Origin: CAIKBL01 sp964555355
Lineage (GTDB): Bacteria; Pseudomonadota; Gammaproteobacteria; Ga0077536
DNA: 64,000 nucleotides
Direction of reading: 5' to 3'
Assembly: GCA_964555355.1 (NCBI GenBank)
Contig: CAZKRY010000004.1
Location: 186,001-250,000, forward strand
Shown: piece after piece, positions 57,039-64,000 of the stretch
How the letters are laid out: the number at the start of each line of letters is the position of its first letter
Numbering within the stretch: the stretch's first letter is position 1
Translations under genes and position numbers: made by a program
The notes under the pieces: generated by a model
What the model was told of the DNA's origin: nothing
Database searches by the model: none
What the model saw: the letters and a program-made list of their open reading frames with translations, nothing else

Positions 57039-58390
57039 GCCTTCCTCAAGTCGCACTGTGGCCAACCGATGTGCTGTTCTTCCTTGTGCTTGCGATGACT
57101 GTCCTGTACGCGCGTAGTGCGGCGGCGGATCCATTGGCTCGCGCACGTTGGGCGCGTGTGTTTCATCGTCCATCGGCGGCGGCGGCGGCGCTGGTATTGG
57201 GGGTCTATCTATCGCTCGCCGTGCTTGATTCGATGCGCCTCATGTATGACGGCCAAACCCGGAGCGCGCTCGATTGGCTATGTTCGCCGTTGCTCGCCCG
57301 AGTCGAAGCCACCTATTCCGCGCCGTTTGCGGCCTTTGGCTACATGAAGGAAACCGTGCGTAACGCGGACGGCACGACGATTCGTGCGTATCCGCGACTC
57401 CGACATGGTGCTTCGCATTTGGAACAGCCGGCGCGGGAGAAGGCAAAAGATCTCTGGTGGCGGACGCTCTTGGGGCTTGGTGGCGGTGCGGGCGTTGTCG
57501 CCTTCATCCTTGGTGGGCTTGCGTATCGTTCCCGGCATGGGCTTGGTACTTTCGTGCGCGAGGCGCGCGCGCGAAAGGCACCATTAATCACCGCGGCAAT
57601 GATCATCTTGGTGGGTGGCGTCGTGATCGCGCTCGCGCCTCACTATCATCTCTTCGGTACCGATAAAGTCGGTAACGATGTGTTTTACCTCGCGCTCAAA
57701 AGCGCGCGTACGGCGATTGTGTTTGCGCTGATCTCATCGGCGTTGACGTTACCGATCGCGGCGCTGCTCGGGCTATGCGCCGGCTACTTTGGGGGGATTG
57801 TCGACGACGTGGTGCAATTCCTGTACACCTCGATGGCGTCCATTCCCGGAGTGCTATTAATTGCCGCCGCCGTTCTATCGTTGGATGTCGCGCTGCAAAC
57901 GAGCGTCGTCGGCGAAGCCTCGCCCGCACTGCGTGCGGATTACAAATTGGCGGCGCTATGCGTTGTACTGGGTCTAACGGGGTGGACCGGTCTATGTCGC
58001 CTACTGCGCGCCGAGGCGCTTAAGCTTCGCCAGATCGAATTTGTGCTCGCGGCCAAGTCGATGGGCAGTGGCACGCTTGCCATCCTATGTCGCCATTTGC
58101 TGCCCAATACAGTGCATTTAGTGATCATTACGCTGGTGCTCGACTTCAGTGGCTTGGTCCTCGCCGAGGCCGTCTTAACCTACATTGACATCGGCGTCGA
58201 CCCTAGCATGGAAAGTTGGGGCAATATGATCAATGGCGCGCGCCTCGAACTCGCGCGCGAGCCGGTGGTTTGGTGGAGCCTTGGCGCTGCCTTCGTCAGC
58301 ATGTTTGGATTGGTGTTGGCGACCAACATCGTGGCCGATGCCGTGCGTGACGAATTTGATCCACGCACGGCTTTGCGTCACCAAGGCTGA
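57035..58390 (+). CDS. YejE-like peptide ABC transporter permease
   Basis: The ATG overlaps the previous stop by 4 bases. The 451-residue protein has N-terminal membrane segments, a soluble insert (SRVEATYSAPFAAFGYMKET-type region, about 88-140) and a DppC-type core with LFGTDKVGNDVFYLALKSAR, the EAA loop FVLAAKSMGSGTLAILCRHL, and a C-terminal RDEFDPRTALRHQG tail typical of these permeases. The long N-terminal part resembles YejE. The ATPase gene follows 12 bases later. Confidence 0.88.
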   Translation: MSLPQVALWPTDVLFFLVLAMTVLYARSAAADPLARARWARVFHRPSAAAAALVLGVYLSLAVLDSMRLMYDGQTRSALDWLCSPLLARVEATYSAPFAAFGYMKETVRNADGTTIRAYPRLRHGASHLEQPAREKAKDLWWRTLLGLGGGAGVVAFILGGLAYRSRHGLGTFVREARARKAPLITAAMIILVGGVVIALAPHYHLFGTDKVGNDVFYLALKSARTAIVFALISSALTLPIAALLGLCAGYFGGIVDDVVQFLYTSMASIPGVLLIAAAVLSLDVALQTSVVGEASPALRADYKLAALCVVLGLTGWTGLCRLLRAEALKLRQIEFVLAAKSMGSGTLAILCRHLLPNTVHLVIITLVLDFSGLVLAEAVLTYIDIGVDPSMESWGNMINGARLELAREPVVWWSLGAAFVSMFGLVLATNIVADAVRDEFDPRTALRHQG

Positions 58391-58402
58391 GTAAGGATTG
58401 AA

Positions 58403-60001
58403 ATGACGCTGCTTGATGTACAAAACCTTACGTTGGAGACGGGGCCAGTCGACAACCCCCGCCGCCTGGTATCCGCGTTAAATTTTCAGATTGCACGAGG
58501 TGAAACGGTAGTCGTTGTGGGGGAATCCGGCAGCGGCAAATCGATGACCGCGCTCTCATTGGTGCGCTTACTGCCGCCGGCTGTCCGCGCGATATCGGGT
58601 ACGATAGTCTTGGATGGATTAGACGTTAATCGACTTTCGCCGCAACAAATGGCCGGTGTGCGGGGCAAACGTATTGGGTTCGTTTTCCAAGAGCCGCAAA
58701 CCGCGCTAAATCCGGTTATGCGCGTTGAAGCGCAGATCGCCGAAGCGCTCCAGCAGCCTAGTTCGCGCGCGGCGCAACGCACGCATATTGAAGCTTTGTT
58801 GGCACAAGTAGGGATCCACGATCCCGCGCGCTGTCGCCTGCAATATCCGCACGAGCTATCCGGCGGCATGAAACAGCGGGTCATGTTGGCGATCGCACTC
58901 GCCGGTGAACCATCGCTACTGATTGCCGATGAACCGACCACCGCGCTTGATGTCACGACCCAAGCTCAAGTACTTGCGCTGATCGCCGCCGAACAACGTC
59001 GCCGCGCGATGAGTCTGCTGTTCATTACGCATGATCTCGCCGTCGCGAATCAGATCGCCGATCGCTTACTGGTGATGCGACACGGTGAAATCGTCGAAAC
59101 GGGAAATCGCCAGCGGATTTTTTCCAACCCCCAACATGCTTACACCCAGCAACTGCTGGCGGCTTCGCCGCGTCTCGAGCCGCAACGATTATCCGTACTG
59201 GCAATTGCGCCAAAACCCTTGCTTGAGGTGCGCGGGCTGAGTGTGTCCTATCCCGTGCGCAGTGGCTTGTTACGGCGAACCACCTCGACGATTAGGGCGG
59301 TCGCAAGCGCGGATTTTGAAATCTACGCTGGCGAAACGGTTGCGGTCGTCGGCGAATCGGGATCCGGCAAAACGACTTTAGGCCGTGGCGTGTTGGGGTT
59401 GACCGCACCGGTCACTGGTAGCGTGCGTTTCGCGGGCGAAGAGGTGCTGAAGTTGCCACCGGCGGAACTCAGGATGCGACGGCGAGAGTTTCAGATTGTC
59501 TTTCAAGATCCTTACGCGTCGATGAACCCTAGATTCTCGGTTGCGGAAATTATCGAGGAAGGGATGCTCGCGCAACGCGTGGGCGGGGATCGCGCGGCAC
59601 GGGCCGTGCGCATCGAACGTTTATTGCAGCAAGTCGGAATCGATCCGCAAACCAAGTATCGTTATCCTCATGAGTTCTCGGGCGGGCAAAGGCAACGGAT
59701 CAGTATCGCGCGCGCGCTAGCGGTCGAACCTCGCCTGTTGATCTGTGATGAACCGACGAGTTCGCTTGATGTGTCCGTGCAAGCGCAGATCCTCGCGTTG
59801 CTGCGCGATCTGCAGAGTCAATTCAATCTGGCTTATCTCTTCATTACGCATAATCTTGGTGTCGTCGCGCAGATTGCGCATCGCGTGCTTGTCATGCACC
59901 ACGGCAAAATCGTGGAAGCCGGTCCAACCAAGGATGTTTTGTTCGCACCGCGAGCCGAATACACCAAAGCGTTGCTACGCGCGGTGCCACGTCTCCCATG
60001 A
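58403..60001 (+). CDS. YejF-like double ABC ATPase of the peptide transporter
   Basis: The 532-residue protein is two ABC ATPase domains in one chain. Domain 1 has Walker A VVGESGSGKSMTALSLVRLL, signature LSGGMKQRVMLAIALA and Walker B LLIADEPTTALD. Domain 2 has Walker A VVGESGSGKTTLGRGVLGL, signature FSGGQRQRISIARALA and Walker B LLICDEPTSSLD. Both have intact H-loops (FITHDLAVAN and FITHNLGVVA). The YejA-B-E-F order is that of the microcin C / peptide importer. Its stop overlaps the following MATE gene by 4 bases. Confidence 0.92.
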   Translation: MTLLDVQNLTLETGPVDNPRRLVSALNFQIARGETVVVVGESGSGKSMTALSLVRLLPPAVRAISGTIVLDGLDVNRLSPQQMAGVRGKRIGFVFQEPQTALNPVMRVEAQIAEALQQPSSRAAQRTHIEALLAQVGIHDPARCRLQYPHELSGGMKQRVMLAIALAGEPSLLIADEPTTALDVTTQAQVLALIAAEQRRRAMSLLFITHDLAVANQIADRLLVMRHGEIVETGNRQRIFSNPQHAYTQQLLAASPRLEPQRLSVLAIAPKPLLEVRGLSVSYPVRSGLLRRTTSTIRAVASADFEIYAGETVAVVGESGSGKTTLGRGVLGLTAPVTGSVRFAGEEVLKLPPAELRMRRREFQIVFQDPYASMNPRFSVAEIIEEGMLAQRVGGDRAARAVRIERLLQQVGIDPQTKYRYPHEFSGGQRQRISIARALAVEPRLLICDEPTSSLDVSVQAQILALLRDLQSQFNLAYLFITHNLGVVAQIAHRVLVMHHGKIVEAGPTKDVLFAPRAEYTKALLRAVPRLP

Positions 60002-61371
60002 GTCTGCCGTCGGCGCCGCCCACGCTTAAGGCCGACTTACGTGCGCTGCTGATCGTTGGCTGGCCGCTCGTGCTGAATAATTTTTTTAGTATCGGCGTTA
60101 ACGTCGCCGACACCCTCATGGTCGGCCGGTTCGGCGCCACGCAACTGGCCGCGTTGTCGATCGGTTCGAGTTTATGGATCGGCATTTTTTTAGGTGGCCT
60201 CGGCGTATTAATGGCGCTTGGTCCAACCGTCGCACAGCATTTCGGCGCGCAACGCTACACCGAGATCGGTAACGACACCCAACAAGCGATCTGGCTCGCG
60301 TTGGTGATTTCGCTCGTGGTAGTAGTCGTGATGCGCAACGTGACGCCGTTATTGCAATGGCTCGCGATTGATCCAGAAGTCAGTCTACTTGCCACCACCT
60401 ATCTCGATGCGCTGTCCTACGGCGTGCCCGGAGTGTATCTCTATCATGTGCTGCGCCAGATGAACGAAGGGATCGGTCGCACCGTACCAATCATGTTCGT
60501 TATGGCGATCGCGCTCGTCCTCAATACGACCCTCAGCGCCTGCTTCGTGTTTGGACTGTTAGGCTTGCCGCGGCTGGGCGTCATTGGCAGCGGCGTCGGT
60601 AGCGGGATGAGTTATTGGTGTATGTTCGCGTTGTTGGCTCTATATGTGTGGCGACACCCGCATTATCGGCAGTTTGAGTTGTGGACGGTGTTGCATAAAC
60701 CCGAGCGACGGACGCTCGTGCGATTGTTGAGTCTCGGTGGACCCATCGGGCTTTCATTAACGCTGCAGGCAGGTTTGTTTACCTGTCTTGCGCTGCTGAT
60801 GGGAACGCTGGGATCTCGCTACGCGGCCGCGCATCAAATCGCCTTGAATTACGCAGGACTGGTATTCATGTTGCCGCTCGGGCTAGCGTTTGGAACTGCC
60901 GTATTGGTGGGGCAGGCGATCGGTCGCGGCGCGCCGACAGAAGCGCGACGGCGGGGTTTTACCGGCATAGGCGTGTGTTTCGTGGTCGCAACTGGCATGG
61001 GTGTCGTGACTTACTTTTGCGCGCCATGGATTGCACAGGCTTATACTCACGATGAGTCTGTCGCCGCCTTAGCGAGTTCGCTGCTTTTGGTCTCGGCGGT
61101 GCTCCAGGCCGGCGACGGTACGCAGTGTGCCGCTGCCGGTGCGTTGCGCGGACTGAAAGACACTCGAGTGCCGATGCTATTGAACGGTGCCATTTACTGG
61201 GGAATCGGCTTCGTGACAGCCTATGTGCTCGGGATCAAACTGGGCATGCGGGCCCATGGGATCTGGTGTGGACTCGCCCTCGCCTTAGGGGTGGCGGCGG
61301 TAGTGCTTAGCGCACGCTTTCGCTGGGTGATGTCGAAAGCGGTGAGCAAAGCAAATGACGGCAAACACTAA
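59998..61371 (+). CDS. MATE-family efflux transporter (second copy)
   Basis: The 457-residue protein has 12 membrane segments and the MATE signatures IVGWPLVLNNFFSIGVNVAD, TLMVGRFGATQLAALSIGSS, LGGPIGLSLTLQAGLFTCLA and MLPLGLAFGTAVLVGQAIGR. It resembles the NorM type. The ATG overlaps the stop of the peptide-transporter ATPase (ATGA), so it is translated from the same operon. That association may pair peptide import with export of a toxic product, but this is inference. Confidence 0.9.
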   Translation: MSLPSAPPTLKADLRALLIVGWPLVLNNFFSIGVNVADTLMVGRFGATQLAALSIGSSLWIGIFLGGLGVLMALGPTVAQHFGAQRYTEIGNDTQQAIWLALVISLVVVVVMRNVTPLLQWLAIDPEVSLLATTYLDALSYGVPGVYLYHVLRQMNEGIGRTVPIMFVMAIALVLNTTLSACFVFGLLGLPRLGVIGSGVGSGMSYWCMFALLALYVWRHPHYRQFELWTVLHKPERRTLVRLLSLGGPIGLSLTLQAGLFTCLALLMGTLGSRYAAAHQIALNYAGLVFMLPLGLAFGTAVLVGQAIGRGAPTEARRRGFTGIGVCFVVATGMGVVTYFCAPWIAQAYTHDESVAALASSLLLVSAVLQAGDGTQCAAAGALRGLKDTRVPMLLNGAIYWGIGFVTAYVLGIKLGMRAHGIWCGLALALGVAAVVLSARFRWVMSKAVSKANDGKH

Positions 61372-61389
61372 CGCGACTTAGTACTGCAC

Positions 61390-61857
61390 ATGTTTTGGTT
61401 AGTTCTGACACTCTTGGTGGAAACTGGCGCGGGTGCGCCCACCGAAGAATTGGTCGCAATCGAACCGGGCATGCTCACTGGTTATTATGAGCAACTCGCG
61501 CAGCACTGCGTGCGGTCTCAATCCGGCGACTGCGCCGATACGGCGACGGATCGCATGGTCTTGGCGTGGGTTGACGATAGTCAGGCACGCGTGGTCGTGC
61601 ATAGTCACCAAGGGCATGGGCATGAATGCCACGTTGATGGTATTGCCCAGCTTACGCCTCAAGGGCTGCGGTACTGCCCCGAACTCGATCCGGGAACCTG
61701 TTTGACGCTCACCCAAGATCGCACGTCGATTCATCTCAAAGTGACCCTTGAGGGACCGTATCACGTACCGTTTTGCGGCAGCCGCGCGTCATTGGACGGC
61801 TTACGGTTCGCCAAATCGGCGCTCATCAATCCTCGGCACTGCCGCACTCAGGAGTGA
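61390..61857 (+). CDS. Small Cys-rich secreted protein, function unknown
   Basis: The 155-residue protein begins with a short hydrophobic signal-like stretch (MFWLVLTLLVETGAGA). It continues with a mature part that holds seven Cys (at HC, DC, EC, YC, TC, FC and HC contexts) and a His-rich RVVVHSHQGHGHECHVDG segment. Cys and His placement suggests an extracytoplasmic disulfide or metal-binding protein. No family is recognised. It starts 18 bases after the MATE stop and may share that transcript. The convergent gor gene ends 17 bases further on. Confidence 0.6.
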   Translation: MFWLVLTLLVETGAGAPTEELVAIEPGMLTGYYEQLAQHCVRSQSGDCADTATDRMVLAWVDDSQARVVVHSHQGHGHECHVDGIAQLTPQGLRYCPELDPGTCLTLTQDRTSIHLKVTLEGPYHVPFCGSRASLDGLRFAKSALINPRHCRTQE

Positions 61858-61874
61858 GCATGCCCCGCGTGTTG

Positions 61875-63230
61875 TTAGCGGACGGGCTCTCGCATCGTCA
61901 CGAATTCCTCTGCCGCGGTAGGATGGATGCCGATCGTCGAATCGAAATCTTGTTTGGTGGCACCCGCCCGCAGGGCGACGGCGAACCCTTGCACAATTTC
62001 GCCCGCGTCCTCGCCGCACATATGCAAACCGACGACACGCTCGGTACGCGCGGCAACGATAAGTTTCATAAACGCCCGTTCCTTCTCCGGACTAATCGTA
62101 TAGCGCAACGGCGTGAAGCTCGAGGTATAGACTTTGATCTCGCCGAATTTTTCGCGTGCTTCCTCCTCGGAGAAACCCACGGTGCCAATCGGCGGCTGGC
62201 TAAATATCGCGGTGGGGATAAAGTCGTAATCCACCGCGGTGTCGCGTTCGGCGAATAGTCTGCGCGCGACGGCCATGCCTTCGGCGAGCGCCACCGGAGT
62301 CAGGTTGACGCGATTGGTAACGTCACCAACGGCGAAAATTGACGGAACCGAAGTTTGATATTGAGCATTAACGATGACGGCGCCGTCTGGCGCGAGGCGA
62401 ACGCCGGATTCGGCGAGTCCAATACCGGCGCTCAGCGGCCGGCGGCCGGTGGCATACAACACGACGTCACACTGTAGAGTCGCACCGCTGGTAAGTTCGA
62501 CATCAAGGCCATGCGGCCCTCGGGTGATGCGGGTGACGTCGGTATTAAATTTGAGATCGATGCCGCGGTCCCGCATTTGTCCGGCTAGAAACTCGCGCGT
62601 TTCTCGATCAAAACCGCGTAAAAACAGCTCGCCGCGATAACTTTGCGTCACGCGCGCGCCCAATCCATGCAAGATGCCGGCGAACTCAACGGCGATATAA
62701 CCACCGCCGACGACCAGCGCGCGAGGCGGTAATGCCGGAAGGTGAAACGCTTCGTTCGAGGTAATCGCAAATTCACGGCCCGGGAACTCCGGCACGTACG
62801 GCCACCCACCAGTGGCGACGAGAATGGTTTGGGCCGTGTACAGGGTGCCCGCGACCTCGACCGTGTGGGCATCGTGCACTACCGCGCGCGAATCAAAAAT
62901 CCGGCAACCGACTTTCTCCAACAAGCCGCGATAAATGCCGTTCAGACGCGCGATCTCGCGATCTTTGTTCGCGATAAAGGTCGGCCAATCGAGTTGCGGC
63001 GGTGGGCTTCGCCAGCCGTAACCGGCGGCCACTGCATGGTCATGCGGTACACGTGAGCCGTATACGAATAGCTTTTTGGGGATGCATCCGACATTGACGC
63101 AGGTGCCACCGAAATAACGCTCCTCGGCAACCCCCACGCGCGCGCCGAACCCGCCTGCCATGCGTGCCGCGCGCACGCCGCCGGATCCGCCGCCAATCAC
63201 AAAAAAGTCAAAGTCGTATTGAGTCGTCAT
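61875..63230 (-). CDS. gor: Glutathione-disulfide reductase
   Basis: The 451-residue flavoprotein has the FAD motif FFVIGGGSGGVRAARMAGGF, the redox-active Cys pair GGTCVNVGCIPKK, the NADP motif ALVVGGGYIAVEFAGILHGL, and the C-terminal active-site His segment IGIHPTAAEEFVTMR. The length is right for GorA. It keeps glutathione reduced with NADPH. It is convergent with the Cys-rich gene and divergent from the HMG-CoA-lyase-like gene. No sign of operon partners. Confidence 0.95.
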   Translation of the reverse strand: MTTQYDFDFFVIGGGSGGVRAARMAGGFGARVGVAEERYFGGTCVNVGCIPKKLFVYGSRVPHDHAVAAGYGWRSPPPQLDWPTFIANKDREIARLNGIYRGLLEKVGCRIFDSRAVVHDAHTVEVAGTLYTAQTILVATGGWPYVPEFPGREFAITSNEAFHLPALPPRALVVGGGYIAVEFAGILHGLGARVTQSYRGELFLRGFDRETREFLAGQMRDRGIDLKFNTDVTRITRGPHGLDVELTSGATLQCDVVLYATGRRPLSAGIGLAESGVRLAPDGAVIVNAQYQTSVPSIFAVGDVTNRVNLTPVALAEGMAVARRLFAERDTAVDYDFIPTAIFSQPPIGTVGFSEEEAREKFGEIKVYTSSFTPLRYTISPEKERAFMKLIVAARTERVVGLHMCGEDAGEIVQGFAVALRAGATKQDFDSTIGIHPTAAEEFVTMREPVR

Positions 63231-63359
63231 CGTGTTCCTTCGTGCGCTTGAGCGCGCGACTCTTTGTAGAGATTTCGGCGCTAAAGCGCAACTTTGCAGT
63301 AGCCTGCGGCGGTGTCCACACTGCTAGAATGCCCGTACCCTAGCCAAACCCGTGCCGCC

Positions 63360-64000
63360 ATGACTACCCAACTCTCTAACATTGAAATCGTTGATGTCGG
63401 CCCTCGCGATGGGCTGCAGAGCCAACCCAAACTACTCGATACCGAAGCTAAACTCGCGTTGATCCATCGCCTAGTCGATGCCGGCGTGCGGCGCATGGAA
63501 GTGGTGAGCTTCGTTAACCCCAAACGTGTACCGCAAATGGCCGATGCGGAAGATGTTATCCGCGGTCTGCCGCGGCGCGACGACGTGCGCTTCATTGGGT
63601 TGGTGCTAAACCCCAAGGGGTTCGAACGTGCCGCCGCGGCGGGCCTACGAGAAATCAACACCGTGGTGGTCGCGACGGAAACCTTCTCACAGCGCAATCA
63701 AGGCATGTCGGTTGCCGAAAGTTTGGCCGGTGCGGCACTGGTTGCACGCGAAGCGCGCACCGCCGGTATCACCTGCGGTGTAACCATATCAGCCGCCTTC
63801 GGTTGTCCTTACGAAGGCCAGGTCGCGCCCACTAAAGTGGTCGACTTGGTCCGCCAATTAGTGGATTGCGGGGTGGATGAAATTGCGCTCGCCGACAGCA
63901 TTGGCGTCGCGGTCCCAGCCCAAGTGGTGCATTTGGTGCGCGAAGCGGACGCGCTGCGCGGTGCGACTCCATTGCGCTTGCATTTTCATAACACGCGCAA
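63360..64000 (+). CDS. Hydroxymethylglutaryl-CoA lyase-like aldolase (3' end outside window)
   Basis: The visible 213 residues begin with IEIVDVGPRDGLQSQPKLLD, the catalytic-metal segment of HMG-CoA lyase-type enzymes, then VEVVSFVNPK-like MEVVSFVNPKRVPQMADAED, and run through ISAAFGCPYEGQV and EIALADSIGVAVPAQ to LRLHFHNTR at the window edge. HMG-CoA lyases split HMG-CoA to acetoacetate and acetyl-CoA in leucine degradation. The frame continues past the window. The gene is divergent from gor. Confidence 0.88.
   Translation, partial: MTTQLSNIEIVDVGPRDGLQSQPKLLDTEAKLALIHRLVDAGVRRMEVVSFVNPKRVPQMADAEDVIRGLPRRDDVRFIGLVLNPKGFERAAAAGLREINTVVVATETFSQRNQGMSVAESLAGAALVAREARTAGITCGVTISAAFGCPYEGQVAPTKVVDLVRQLVDCGVDEIALADSIGVAVPAQVVHLVREADALRGATPLRLHFHNTR

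Noticed and set aside
1..64000. CRISPR arrays, insertion sequences, prophage or toxin-antitoxin systems
   Set aside because: No regularly spaced repeats, transposase, integrase, phage structural or paired small toxin genes were seen.

Overview
The window reads as a piece of a moderately GC-rich proteobacterial chromosome, most likely an uncultured or little-studied gammaproteobacterium. The support is the housekeeping block tRNA-Leu, tig, clpP, clpX, lon, hupB, tRNA-Val, tRNA-Asp, ppiD, then convergent fabI, together with NasS/NasT-type nitrate control, a sigma54-type promoter and a PEP-CTERM-style sugar transferase. No rRNA, CRISPR array, insertion sequence or prophage is visible.

Region 1 (1-15.9 kb) is a catabolic island with CoA-ester and monooxygenase chemistry: two thiolase/SCP-x-like proteins (one paired with a DUF35 OB-fold protein, as in steroid side-chain aldolases), a SAM methyltransferase, two LLM flavin monooxygenases, a tandem EthD protein, a CaiB/BaiF CoA-transferase, a cysteine-dioxygenase-like cupin, a nitronate monooxygenase-like protein, a nitroreductase, an epoxide-hydrolase/SnoaL pair, a Baeyer-Villiger-type monooxygenase and a GFA protein. 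It contains two decaying genes (775-1187 and 1702-2287). It also contains a probable selenoprotein of the GrdB/PrdB (selenoprotein B) family at 10029-10961, whose in-frame UGA lies in a U-x-x-C motif and is followed by a SECIS-like hairpin.

Region 2 (16-22.7 kb) holds an orphan sugar transferase, a NarL-type regulator beside a kinase-less 7TM-PAS protein, a vanadium-haloperoxidase-like protein with eroded active-site motifs, a 113-bp palindromic element, and a LysR / LigB-dioxygenase / YceI group.

Region 3 (22.7-38 kb) is a complete nitrate assimilation locus: alginate-export-type porin, nasT (ANTAR), nasS, then nrtA, nrtB, a fused nrtC-nrtD ATPase, nirB, nirD, nasA, ybiB-like and cobA. Between nasS and nrtA the DNA shows, in order, an NtrC-like site, a sigma54 -24/-12 promoter, a two-hairpin ANTAR RNA with two A..G hexaloops, and an intrinsic terminator overlapping the second hairpin. 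The porin leader has a sigma54-like promoter and an ANTAR-like first hairpin at exactly the same spacing. Nitrogen limitation (NtrC) and nitrate (NasS releasing NasT) would therefore be read together.

Region 4 (38-44 kb) carries MaoC, CMD-family, MATE and epoxide-hydrolase-like genes, a response regulator fused to a class III nucleotidyl cyclase behind a structured leader, a SnoaL-like gene and a DUF4124-glutaredoxin protein. Region 5 (44-53.7 kb) is the protein-quality-control block with three tRNAs. Region 6 (53.9-64 kb) is a YejABEF-like peptide ABC transporter operon ending in a MATE exporter, a small Cys-rich secreted protein, glutathione reductase, and the start of an HMG-CoA lyase gene cut by the window end.
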